Both the position numbers and the translations under genes were made by a program. Shown piece after piece: positions 27,926-35,054 of a stretch of DNA of 64,000 nucleotides (positions are counted from its first letter, which is position 1; the number at the start of each line of letters is the position of its first letter). This DNA comes from CAVQDV01 sp963711375 (GTDB taxonomy: Bacteria; Pseudomonadota; Gammaproteobacteria; Coxiellales; Coxiellaceae): positions 1,798,001 to 1,862,000 of the forward strand of contig CAVQDV010000005.1 of NCBI GenBank assembly GCA_963711375.1, given 5' to 3'. Below the pieces are notes generated by a model that was not told the DNA's origin, searched no databases, and saw only the letters and a list, made by a program, of their open reading frames with translations.

Positions 27926-27992
27926 CCTCTCCCACAAGGGGAGAGGCAAATATTATCCCCTCTCCCCTTGCCGGAGAGGGTTAGGGAGAGGG
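27926..27992. repeat. REP-like palindrome between ileS and lspA
   Basis: CCTCTCCC (27926-27933) pairs with GGGAGAGG (27939-27946), and a second hairpin follows with CCCCTCTCC and GGAGAGGG, ending in GGTTAGGGAGAGGG. This CCCTCTCC/GGAGAGGG pattern is a widespread intergenic palindrome family in proteobacteria. It could slow 3' decay of the ileS message or reduce read-through into lspA. Confidence 0.75.
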
Positions 27993-28020
27993 ATATTAGA
28001 CGTATTAAAAGAGAAATAAA

Positions 28021-28521
28021 ATGAAAGATAATATTAATTTAGAAAATAAAAATAATTCCACCTGGCCGTGGCTGTTTCTGAGCTTGCTGATTATTATTGG
28101 TGATCAGCTTACGAAATATTTAATTCAGCAGCATTTAGTAATAGGGCAATCTGTGGGGCTTTTATCTTGGCTCAATTTTTCCTTGGCCTATAATCCAGGC
28201 GCAGCTTTTCGTTTTTTGGGGGACTCTGGATTTTGGCGTATTATTTTTTTGAGCGGTCTTTCTTTTTTTGTTAGTATTTTTTTAATTGTGTGGCTTTTGC
28301 GTTTGGTGCGTTCAGAAATGTTAATGTGCTTTTCCCTGGCTTTAATTATTGGCGGCGCCATAGGAAATTTAATTGATCGGGTGAGATTTGGATATGTTGT
28401 CGATTTTATCGATTTTCATATTGGTGCTTGGCATTTCGATACCTTTAATGTTGCGGATAGCGCGATTTCAGTGGGCGCGTTTTTTTTAATTATAAAATTA
28501 TTATTTGGTAAAAAAATATGA
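28021..28521 (+). CDS. lspA: Lipoprotein signal peptidase
   Basis: LspA is the inner-membrane aspartic protease that removes signal peptides from lipoproteins. The 166-residue protein has four membrane helices and the catalytic motifs GNLIDRVRFGYVVDFIDF and FNVADSAIS, each with an active-site Asp. GDQLTK near the first helix and NPGAAF are family segments. Its stop overlaps the start of ispH by 4 bp, so both are made from one message. Confidence 0.96.
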   Translation: MKDNINLENKNNSTWPWLFLSLLIIIGDQLTKYLIQQHLVIGQSVGLLSWLNFSLAYNPGAAFRFLGDSGFWRIIFLSGLSFFVSIFLIVWLLRLVRSEMLMCFSLALIIGGAIGNLIDRVRFGYVVDFIDFHIGAWHFDTFNVADSAISVGAFFLIIKLLFGKKI

Positions 28522-29468
28522 AAGTAATATTAGCAAATCCTCGTGGTTTTTGTGCAGGCGTTGATCGTGCGATAGAGATAGTGGAACGCGCGTTGGAGCT
28601 TTTAGGCGCGCCGATTTATGTGCGACATGAAGTGGTACATAATCGCCCGGTCGTCGAAAGCCTTAAAGCAAAAGGCGCTATTTTTACTGATGATATTTCA
28701 GAAGTTCCAGTGGGCGCAACCTTGATTTTTAGTGCACACGGGGTTTCGCAAGACGTTAGAAAATTAGCACGTGAACGACAATTTACGGTGTTTGATGCGA
28801 CCTGCCCCTTAGTGACAAAAGTGCATATGGAAGTGGCCCGTTCTTCACGCCGTGCCGAGGAATGCATTTTAATTGGTCATGCGAGGCATCCAGAAGTGGA
28901 GGGGACGATGGGCCAGTACGATAATCCTGAGGGCGGAATTTATTTGGTGGAAGTGCTAAAAGATGTCGACAAATTAAATTTAAAAAACCCTGATTTTTGC
29001 TGCTTTGTAACGCAAACCACTCTGTCAGTCGATGATACTCTCGAAATTATTAAGGCTTTAAAACAGCGTTTTCCCAATATTCGAGGACCCAAAAAAGATG
29101 ATATTTGTTACGCGACTCAAAATCGTCAAGATGCGGTGAAGGCCTTGGCTAATGCGAGTGACGTAGTTCTCGTCGTGGGTTCTGAAACAAGTTCAAATTC
29201 AAATCGTTTAAAAGAATTAGCAGAAAGGCTCGGGAAAAAGGCTTATTTAATTGATGATGCGACCTATTTAAATCGTGAATGGTTCGAGAACATAGAAATT
29301 ATTGGCGTAACCGCTGGAGCTTCTGCCCCTGAATTATTAGTCCAACAAGTTGTCGCTAAATTAAAAGAATGGGGTGCGGACATCCTAGACGAAATGTCTG
29401 GCAAACAAGAAACTATTGTTTTCGCCCTTCCCAAACAATTACGCGAAATTACCCGCTCTGCAGAGTAG
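28518..29468 (+). CDS. ispH: 4-hydroxy-3-methylbut-2-enyl diphosphate reductase
   Basis: IspH (LytB) makes IPP and DMAPP in the last step of the MEP isoprenoid route, using a [4Fe-4S] cluster. The 316-residue protein has the three cluster cysteines in context (NPRGFCAGVDRA, FDATCPLVTKVH, DDICYATQNRQ), the active-site HxxVHN segment and TTLSVDDT. It is coupled to lspA by a 4-bp overlap, as in many relatives. It ends 37 bp before the convergent pilin gene. Confidence 0.97.
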   Translation: MKVILANPRGFCAGVDRAIEIVERALELLGAPIYVRHEVVHNRPVVESLKAKGAIFTDDISEVPVGATLIFSAHGVSQDVRKLARERQFTVFDATCPLVTKVHMEVARSSRRAEECILIGHARHPEVEGTMGQYDNPEGGIYLVEVLKDVDKLNLKNPDFCCFVTQTTLSVDDTLEIIKALKQRFPNIRGPKKDDICYATQNRQDAVKALANASDVVLVVGSETSSNSNRLKELAERLGKKAYLIDDATYLNREWFENIEIIGVTAGASAPELLVQQVVAKLKEWGADILDEMSGKQETIVFALPKQLREITRSAE

Positions 29469-29505
29469 TGGGTGTCAAAGGAGGGATCGAGCCTTGGCTC
29501 CGCGC

Positions 29506-29889
29506 CTACCAACACTGGGCCAAATTACCATTTCCACTTATGCTTCGCTTGCCCGTATTATCTAGGTTTAAGGACCCACAAAGCTTATCTCTCTTTGCCT
29601 GAACTAAATCTGGGATGGCTTCCAGGCTATAGTTTTCTTCGGAGGCCCCAGCAATTTTAATGTCATAATGCTTGCTTTGAACCGTTTGGACGTAACCTAC
29701 ATAACTCTGATTTTCGCCGTGATAAATCTCCAAATTTTGCGCCAGTTTTAAGAGCTGAATTTGGGCGTTTTGCCGGTAGCTGCGAGCCATGTAGCCTTCA
29801 TAAGTGGGATAGGCAATTGTGGCGAGAGTGAGAATAATGCCGAGGGCAATTACAAGCTCAACGAGGGAAAAGGCGCAATTTTTTTGCAT
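29506..29889 (-). CDS. Type IV pilin-like protein (PilE-type minor pilin)
   Basis: This 127-residue prepilin has a short basic leader, then FSLVELVIALGIILTLATIAYPTYEGY, the N-methylated hydrophobic stem with the conserved Glu5. Residue -1 of the predicted cleavage site is Ala (NCA/FSLVE) rather than the usual Gly. The C-terminal part has two Cys (KLCGSL and AQCW), fitting the disulphide loop. The ATG at 29889 is chosen for the GAGGT site before it; another ATG at 29910 has a CGGAG site and cannot be excluded. It stands alone, as PilE-like genes often do not, so it may be a minor pilin. Confidence 0.82.
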   Translation of the reverse strand: MQKNCAFSLVELVIALGIILTLATIAYPTYEGYMARSYRQNAQIQLLKLAQNLEIYHGENQSYVGYVQTVQSKHYDIKIAGASEENYSLEAIPDLVQAKRDKLCGSLNLDNTGKRSISGNGNLAQCW

Positions 29890-30095
29890 AGGAATTACCT
29901 CAAGTTTCATCAGAAATCTCCGGCCGTCCTTAAACTTTTAGGGGCCATTTGTGAGGTCTTTATCTTTAAAGATTGTAGCTTGTTAAGTATGAACTCAGGC
30001 AAGGGCCTCCGGGTGGGCAACGGACAGCGATGCCAGCATATCGCTTCGCAAAACGCTTGTCATTTCGGGAAAATCGGGTATTATTAACGCCTCTT

Positions 30096-30168
30096 GGGCC
30101 GTTAGCTCAGCTGGTAGAGCAGCGGACTTTTAATCCGTTGGTCGCAGGTTCGAATCCCGCACGGCCCA
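30096..30168 (+). tRNA. tRNA-Lys (anticodon TTT)
   Basis: A full cloverleaf can be drawn: acceptor GGGCCGT pairs with ACGGCCC, D-arm with AGCTCAGCTGGTAGAGC, anticodon loop CTTTTAA with TTT, and T-arm with GGTTCGAATCC. The discriminator is A and CCA is not encoded. The accessory block to the right starts within 100 bp of its 3' end. Confidence 0.97.
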
Positions 30169-30239
30169 AGTAAAAACCCTTTTAAATTCATAAGATTATA
30201 GTCGTTCCTAGGTGTTTCATCCCTCGAAAAAATATCAGA

Positions 30240-30256
30240 GTGTAGGGAATTTGTAA
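30240..30256 (+). repeat. Left copy of a 17-bp direct repeat
   Basis: GTGTAGGGAATTTGTAA occurs here and again at 32603-32619, both followed by one base and GT. The copies bracket the HigBA pair, two orphan genes and a hicB remnant. They may mark the ends of an inserted block or a site of recombination. Confidence 0.6.
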
Positions 30257-30355
30257 TGTTAATTCGCGAAACTGCTTTCTTAAATTGCAATAGATAAAGC
30301 GGGATCGCTTTTATTTCAAAGGCTTATATTCTCATTTATTAGTCGAAGAACTTAT

Positions 30356-30372
30356 TTTTAATCTGTTGGTCG
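30356..30372 (+). repeat. Partial tRNA-Lys-like sequence
   Basis: TTTTAATCTGTTGGTCG differs by one base from the anticodon/variable-arm stretch of the tRNA-Lys gene at 30128-30144. It lies just before the toxin-antitoxin promoter. It could be the trace of an integration or recombination event at the tRNA gene, though such events usually copy the 3' end rather than this arm. Confidence 0.4.
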
Positions 30373-30382
30373 GCTACATCAT

Positions 30383-30418
30383 TTGCAAAATTATACAAAA
30401 TATTGTATAATTCCTACA
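30383..30418 (+). promoter_or_regulatory. Promoter with palindromic operator of the HigBA pair
   Basis: A -35 TTGCAA (30383-30388), a 17-bp spacer and -10 TATAAT (30406-30411) form a strong sigma-70 promoter. The perfect inverted repeat TTATACAA (30391-30398) / TTGTATAA (30403-30410) lies over the spacer and -10, as expected for the antitoxin's autoregulatory site. Transcription would begin about 30418, the A of the toxin ATG, so the mRNA looks leaderless; no ribosome site is present. Confidence 0.7.
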
Positions 30419-30756
30419 TGGATGATAAAAAAGAAATTGATTTTCGCGGCGATTCGCTCGATGCCTTAAGGGCATTCCCGATTGCCTTAAAAAAAGAGGC
30501 TGGTTTTCAGTTGGATAAGGTGCAATCTGGAGAGGATCCGGACGATTGGAAACCAATGAACACAGTGGGCGCGGGAGTGCGAGAAATTCGAATTAAGGAC
30601 AGTGTTGGTATATTTCGAGTTATTTATATAGCAAAATTCGCCGATGCTGTTTATGTGCTTCATTGTTTCCAAAAAAAGACGGAAAAAACAGGCAACATGG
30701 ATCTTGATCTGGCAAGAAAACGCTACAAAGATTTAATACGGGAGTTAAAAAAATGA
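30418..30756 (+). CDS. higB: HigB/RelE-family (Gp49-like) toxin
   Basis: This 112-residue protein matches the phage Gp49-like branch of RelE/HigB toxins, which cut mRNA on the ribosome. Family segments: SLDALRAFP, DDWKPMNTVGAGVREIRI, FRVIYIAKF, VYVLHCFQKKTEKT. The ATG at 30418 is chosen because the promoter ends just before it; an upstream TTG at 30403 would lie in the operator. Toxin-first order with the antitoxin overlapping by 4 bp is typical of HigBA. The assignment is by family, activity untested. Confidence 0.85.
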   Translation: MDDKKEIDFRGDSLDALRAFPIALKKEAGFQLDKVQSGEDPDDWKPMNTVGAGVREIRIKDSVGIFRVIYIAKFADAVYVLHCFQKKTEKTGNMDLDLARKRYKDLIRELKK

Positions 30757-31043
30757 GCAAACAACGATTTAAAAGTGTATGGGCTGCGATTGAAGATACG
30801 CCAGAAGAGGCTGAGAACATGAAATTGCGCTCGGTTTTAATGATGGCCTTACAAAAGAGGATCGCTCAATTAAAATTAACGCAAGGACAAGCAGCAAAAT
30901 TATTTGGTGTTACTCAGCCCAGAATTTCTGACTTAATGCGCGGAAAAATTCAGTTATTCGCATTGGATATTCTCGTAAATATGACCACCGCAGCAGGTTT
31001 ACATGTGAAAATACAGATCACCGGAATGAGAAAAGCTGCTTAA
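30753..31043 (+). CDS. higA: XRE-family antitoxin (HigA-like)
   Basis: This 96-residue protein has a helix-turn-helix in LTQGQAAKLFGVTQPRISDLMRGK (residues about 46-69), matching the HTH_37/XRE group that partners Gp49-like toxins. It should bind the toxin and repress the operon through the palindrome at 30391-30410. It overlaps higB by 4 bp. The C-terminal tail VKIQITGMRKAA is as in relatives. Confidence 0.85.
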   Translation: MSKQRFKSVWAAIEDTPEEAENMKLRSVLMMALQKRIAQLKLTQGQAAKLFGVTQPRISDLMRGKIQLFALDILVNMTTAAGLHVKIQITGMRKAA

Positions 31044-31144
31044 GATTTAGTGGCGCCAACAGGGGGATTAGTTTGGTTAAGCAGCCAAGACCTATTTTAC
31101 GCCAAAGGAAAATTGCTGGGGAAATTGTTGCGGAGGTAGCTTAG

Positions 31145-31576
31145 ATGATCAAGGATAGGGAATTGTTTTACAAAGAGGGATATCTTGAATCGTGGAAGCA
31201 CCGTATTCAAGACCTTGAGAATATCCTTAATAGTCGTTTATATTCTCCAGGGTCTACAGCATTATTGCTAGCCACCTGTTATTTTGAAGCATTGGGTAAG
31301 TTGCTGTTATATGCCGAAAATAGTTCCAAATATCCTGGTCCGAAAAAAATATTTGTGGAAACTATGCGGCGATTTGATATCTCATCGGCTAACGCAGAAA
31401 AAGTATACATTCATTTTAGATGTGATTTTGTACATTCCGGGCCAGTAAATAGATCTGACACTATCAAAGATATTCATGGAAATGACGTCACAATTGACAT
31501 TGAGTGGTTTATTTCTAGATTAAATGATCTGCTTGATAAAGAAGTAAGGCCCGTATACGAAAAGCTTCCTTTTTGA
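31145..31576 (+). CDS. HEPN-like helical protein, 143 residues
   Basis: GGAGG lies 8 bp before the ATG at 31145. The protein is all-helical and not recognised by name, but it holds Arg92-CDFV-His97 in IHFRCDFVHSG, fitting the Rx4-6H active-site motif of HEPN RNases, placed after a helix as in that superfamily. HEPN proteins act as toxins or abortive-infection effectors. Its neighbours are a HigBA pair upstream, a membrane protein and a hicB remnant downstream, which supports a defence or toxin setting. No nucleotidyltransferase (MNT) partner is adjacent. HEPN assignment is inference from motif and context. Confidence 0.6.
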   Translation: MIKDRELFYKEGYLESWKHRIQDLENILNSRLYSPGSTALLLATCYFEALGKLLLYAENSSKYPGPKKIFVETMRRFDISSANAEKVYIHFRCDFVHSGPVNRSDTIKDIHGNDVTIDIEWFISRLNDLLDKEVRPVYEKLPF

Positions 31577-31622
31577 AAAAATTTATGAGGCTCTTGAGTG
31601 GAAAAAAGAGAGGGACTTAGGA

Positions 31623-31656
31623 AATCTCTAGATGTTAATTAGAGATTAGCCTTTTT
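31623..31656 (+). terminator. Probable rho-independent terminator
   Basis: AATCTCTA (31623-31630) pairs perfectly with TAGAGATT (31640-31647), with a T-run at 31652-31656. It lies 46 bp after the HEPN-like gene and probably ends that transcript. Confidence 0.55.
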
Positions 31657-31715
31657 ATATTGGTAGGGCTAATATGAGTTTTCATAAAATGTAGCTCTTA
31701 AAAGGAGGGTTCACT

Positions 31716-32303
31716 TTGTTTAAGAATTTACTTAAATTCCTGTCGAAAAGTAAAATAGTTTATATTTTCATTATAATAATTTTACTCTTACTTTTATTTA
31801 GAAAGTATTCGGGGGTGAGTCGTGAATTTTATGTGCCAGCAATGGCGGCATTTTTTGGGGCGCTTTCTGCCTTTATTCTGAACTATACGAAGGACTTATT
31901 TTATAAGATGAATAATGAGAAGCTTGCTCTTTATGAATCTCATTTTGTTATAGGCAAAATGGAAAAATCTATCGCAGAGATTCACAAAATTTATAACGAA
32001 ACCATTCGAGGCGTGGTCTACATAGGTTATTCTGTTCCAAAATTAAATATCGAAAAATTAATTTTTTTGGTAAATTCTGATGATGGGAAAAAAATTTTTG
32101 ATGATCTTCTGCTTCTGAGTTCTCTTCACGAGCAAATTTTATTTTGTATTGCACACAGAAATGATTTATTGAAAAAAGATGAGATGAATTCTGACGATTT
32201 CAAGTCCGTTACAAATAAGCTCGAAGATGAATTCAGTAAGTATTCAAACGATTTTTCTAATATTACCAAAAAACTTATTCAATATATAAAAAATAACTAT
32301 TAA
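31716..32303 (+). CDS. Membrane-anchored hypothetical protein, 195 residues
   Basis: Translation is set at the TTG at 31716, which has GGAGG 7 bp upstream. Two hydrophobic helices are at about residues 14-28 (IVYIFIIIILLLLLF) and 38-53 (YVPAMAAFFGALSAFIL), then a cytoplasmic helical domain of about 130 residues without recognised motifs. It lies inside the block bounded by the 17-bp direct repeats. A two-helix anchor with a soluble helical domain is a layout found in several abortive-infection effectors, but there is no family match here that I can name. Confidence 0.65.
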   Translation: MFKNLLKFLSKSKIVYIFIIIILLLLLFRKYSGVSREFYVPAMAAFFGALSAFILNYTKDLFYKMNNEKLALYESHFVIGKMEKSIAEIHKIYNETIRGVVYIGYSVPKLNIEKLIFLVNSDDGKKIFDDLLLLSSLHEQILFCIAHRNDLLKKDEMNSDDFKSVTNKLEDEFSKYSNDFSNITKKLIQYIKNNY

Positions 32304-32353
32304 TCTATTTTAGCGTTAGCGGCAATTGGGAAGCAAACAGGGGTAAAACTAAA

Positions 32354-32598
32354 ATGAACGTGCTCTTTCCAGCTTTTTTTGAGTATGATCGGAAAGCTAA
32401 GAGTTATACGTTTCCTTTCCTGATCTGCCTGAAGCTGTTACTGAGGGCGCTTCTCTCGAAGAGACCTATTTTAAGAAATCTTCACTTTCACTTTGGGGGG
32501 CGTTTTGACAAAGACATGGAAATCCAAAACCCCCGCATCCTTAAAAACGCTAAATTTATTGATCGTTCTGCTAGAGCCCAAGGATAATTGCTGCAACT
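32354..32598 (+). pseudogene. hicB-like antitoxin remnant (frameshifted)
   Basis: Reading across frames gives FEYDRKAKSYT, then FPDLPEAVTEGASLEET after a shift, then a shift again to DKDMEIQNPRILKN. This is the order of the HicB partial-RNase-H fold (EYD...FPDLP...EGDTLEEA-like). At least two frameshifts break it. No hicA is seen beside it. It lies just before the right 17-bp repeat. Confidence 0.65.
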
Positions 32599-32602
32599 AA
32601 GG

Positions 32603-32619
32603 GTGTAGGGAATTTGTAA
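32603..32619 (+). repeat. Right copy of the 17-bp direct repeat
   Basis: Identical to 30240-30256 (GTGTAGGGAATTTGTAA). The enclosed segment of about 2.35 kb carries the HigBA pair, the HEPN-like gene, the membrane protein and the hicB remnant. Confidence 0.6.
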
Positions 32620-33000
32620 CGTACTGAGGCTGAAAGGACCTAATATGAGGCTGTTCTAGACGGTTTATGTGACAAATGTGCATCTCGATACATCGCACGA
32701 GCAATTCGCTCAATCAGTTGGGTTTCAGCATGGTGCTCTAGTTTGCTCGGATGAATATTCCTAAATTTTATTAAATAAACCCAGTAAGATCCATTGGGTT
32801 TTTTTGTTAAATTTCAGCTAGGGAATTTATCACAATGTGAGGATAGTTTTGGTATATGCCCGTAGTCTCTCAGTTTCCAGTTTTTGGTCTTGCTCTTTTT
32901 TGCCCTAAATGATCAAATGCAGACTGATCTAAATTCGAAAAAATAAAAGTTGTTGGCGGAATGTTGCTTAATGCAAGCGCCAAATTTTAGAGGAATTGTT
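32620..33000. other. Intergenic stretch without a recognised gene
   Basis: No open frame here looks coding. It holds the terminator at 32777-32806 and an AT-rich leader to the DUF1543 gene. It may contain decayed sequence of the neighbouring island. Confidence 0.5.
32777..32806 (+). terminator. Rho-independent terminator
   Basis: AAACCCA (32777-32783) pairs with TGGGTTT (32795-32801) and is followed by a T-run to 32805. It would stop plus-strand transcription leaving the island. Confidence 0.7.
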
Positions 33001-33546
33001 ATGGCAGAAAATAAACTGTTTGCTGTTCTATTGGGCGGGCGAATTGAAGGATGTCATATTGAGTTGCACGATGTCGTTTTTGTGGTAGGCAAAACGCTTG
33101 AAGAGACCTACCCGGCGCTCATTAGCAAATGGTTCGGATCCCAAAAGCGCCTTCATATAGACTCTTCCATGGAGCTCGATATAATTGATGGCCATAAAAT
33201 AAGGCTTAGCTCAAGAATGCCAGAAAATTCTCAAAGTCAAAAATCACTGTATTTTACTAATTTTGGCGGCTACAAACCCGGAGTTTTTGGTGAGCTTCAT
33301 GAGATGGCATTTTATGTTGGACACTCAAAAAATGAAATTAAATGCCGCGCAAAGGACCAGCTATGTGTGAATTCCTCTGAGCAGCATTGTGATGACAATC
33401 TTATGGTGGGAGGCAAAGAAATTCATAAGGAGATCGATGATGTTATTAAAATCGGTAAAATAGACGAATTTTGGATTACTCTTGAGCCTTCTTCTGAGCC
33501 GACAAATTTAAATATTGAATCCCGCTATCGTCGATTAGATCTCTAA
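33001..33546 (+). CDS. DUF1543-family protein
   Basis: This 181-residue protein has a DUF1543-like N-terminal half: KLFAVLLGGRIEGCHIELHDVVFVVG, KRLHIDSSMELDIIDGHKI and LYFTNFGGYKPGVFGELHEMAFYV. Function of the family is unknown; it is small, soluble and cytosolic. The ATG at 33001 fits the family start, though an open frame reaches back to 32950. The last 60 residues are less conserved. It stands alone between a terminator and an IS element. Confidence 0.75.
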   Translation: MAENKLFAVLLGGRIEGCHIELHDVVFVVGKTLEETYPALISKWFGSQKRLHIDSSMELDIIDGHKIRLSSRMPENSQSQKSLYFTNFGGYKPGVFGELHEMAFYVGHSKNEIKCRAKDQLCVNSSEQHCDDNLMVGGKEIHKEIDDVIKIGKIDEFWITLEPSSEPTNLNIESRYRRLDL

Positions 33547-33774
33547 ACGCGGATATGCCGAAAATTAGCTTTTTAATGTGTGTGATTTTCAATAGGCCTC
33601 GGGACATTAACCAATGGCTGCAGAACTTAGTTCCTATTTTCATTCAAGGTTTTTCCTTTGTAACTATAAATAACATAAAAAAGGTACAAATAAATATTTA
33701 TTAATTTATATAACATATTGAAAAATAATCAATTAATAGTAAGCTTACTGATGTGGCTACACTAATCCGGACAC

Positions 33775-34098
33775 GTGAACTACAATACGTCAAACCGGAG
33801 ATACGAAGTGTCAAAAAGAACCAAGAAACGCTATACGCGAGAATTTCGAGAATCATCAGCCAAGCTGGCCATTGAGTCAGATCAACCCATTACCCAAATA
33901 GCACTAGACCTAGGGATCAATAAGATGACCCTAGCGTCATGGGTTGCGAAATATGAAGCAAAAGAGAAGAGCGCATCACCAGATGCCCGAACGGCCGTTG
34001 AAAAAGAATTGCACGCGCTGCGCAAAGAAAATGCGCGCTTAAAACAAGAGCGAGACATTTTAAAAAAAGCGGCGGCGTACTTCGCCAGCGAAATGTAG
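33775..34098 (+). CDS. IS3-family transposase OrfA
   Basis: This 107-residue frame (a start at 33808 would also be possible) holds the helix-turn-helix segment PITQIALDLGINKMTLASWV followed by a leucine-zipper-like stretch ELHALRKENARLKQERDILKKA. OrfA binds the element's ends. A7 at 34062-34068 (A-AAA-AAG) is a typical -1 slippery site; orfB's frame is open from there. Confidence 0.9.
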   Translation: MNYNTSNRRYEVSKRTKKRYTREFRESSAKLAIESDQPITQIALDLGINKMTLASWVAKYEAKEKSASPDARTAVEKELHALRKENARLKQERDILKKAAAYFASEM

Positions 34099-34148
34099 CG
34101 AAGTACGCATGGATAAAGGAGCATACGACTGAATTCAGTACGAGCTTA

Positions 34149-34961
34149 ATGTGCAAATGCCTGGAAGTGAGTCGAAGCGCTTACTACGACTGGCTTACGC
34201 TAGGCGAATCTTTACGAGCTAAGGAAAATAAAATGCTATCGAAATTAATTAAAGAAATATTTATTAATGGACGTCAAAGTTATGGGGCGCGCCGAATTAA
34301 ACGTGCTTTATTCAAACAAGGATTTATTGTGGGTAACCGTCGTATCGGTCGACTCATGAAAGAGCAGGAATTATTCTGTAAAACCAAGCGAAAATTCCGA
34401 GTCACAACGGATTCGAAGCATCAACTACCAGTTTCTGAAAATCTTCTTGCAAGAGAATTTACTGTCTCTAGGCCAGACGTGAGCTATGTAGGCGATATTA
34501 CCTATATTCACACCGAATCTGGTTGGTTATATTTAGCGGTGGTTATTGATTTATTTTCGCGAAAAGTTGTCGGTTGGTCAATGGCGGATAATATGAGGGC
34601 TGAGCTAGTGAATAATGCATTATTAATGGCTTTATGGACAAGAAAACCTAAGCGAGGATTATTATGGCACACGGATCGTGGAAGCCAATACGCTTCGGAC
34701 AGTCATCGAGAGATTTTAAAAGAGCATGGTGTTACGCAGAGCATGAGCCGAAAGGGAAATTGCTGGGATAATGCGGTTTCAGAAAGTTTTTTTCACACGC
34801 TAAAAACCGAGTTGATCCATCATGTTAAATTTACAACTAAAGAGGAGGCTAAACAGGCAATATTTGAATTTATCGAAGCTTTTTATAATCGAGTAAGAAT
34901 GCACTCTGCAAACGATTATTTATCGCCAGTAGAATTTGAGCAGGCTTATAATTTTAATTAA
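34149..34961 (+). CDS. IS3-family transposase OrfB (DDE integrase core)
   Basis: OrfB carries the rve integrase core: the first Asp in YVGDITYIHT, the second in WHTDRGSQYAS, and Glu in NAVSESFFHTLKTEL, after a helix-turn-helix region SYGARRIKRAL. The frame has no stop between the A7 site at 34062 and the ATG at 34149, reading YAWIKEHTTEF, so the real product is probably the OrfAB fusion made by -1 slippage. Intact by sequence. Confidence 0.92.
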   Translation: MCKCLEVSRSAYYDWLTLGESLRAKENKMLSKLIKEIFINGRQSYGARRIKRALFKQGFIVGNRRIGRLMKEQELFCKTKRKFRVTTDSKHQLPVSENLLAREFTVSRPDVSYVGDITYIHTESGWLYLAVVIDLFSRKVVGWSMADNMRAELVNNALLMALWTRKPKRGLLWHTDRGSQYASDSHREILKEHGVTQSMSRKGNCWDNAVSESFFHTLKTELIHHVKFTTKEEAKQAIFEFIEAFYNRVRMHSANDYLSPVEFEQAYNFN

Positions 34962-35054
34962 AAATTTGTCCGGAAATGTGTTGACACATCATACTTAATA
35001 AGTGCCTAGCTACATTTTAGCAAGCATTTATGTGCATTCAAGTGGCTTTCGGAT

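Larger units (their letters stand above)
33749..34991 (+). mobile_element. IS3-family insertion sequence, complete copy
   Basis: The element is 1243 bp with related ends: TGATGTGGCTACAC at 33749 and, on the other strand, TGATGTGTCAACAC ending at 34991, both followed by a shared TCCGGACA. The bases TAC flank it on both sides (33746-33748 and 34992-34994), a 3-bp target duplication. It holds orfA and orfB with a frameshift site, and no stop or deletion is seen, so it may be active. Two broken relatives lie at 57.7-59.2 kb. Confidence 0.9.

Noticed and set aside
30102..30290. Open frame of 62 codons across the tRNA-Lys, minus strand
   Set aside because: It reads the tRNA gene backwards (GIRTCDQRIKSPLLYQLS), a well-known spurious annotation.
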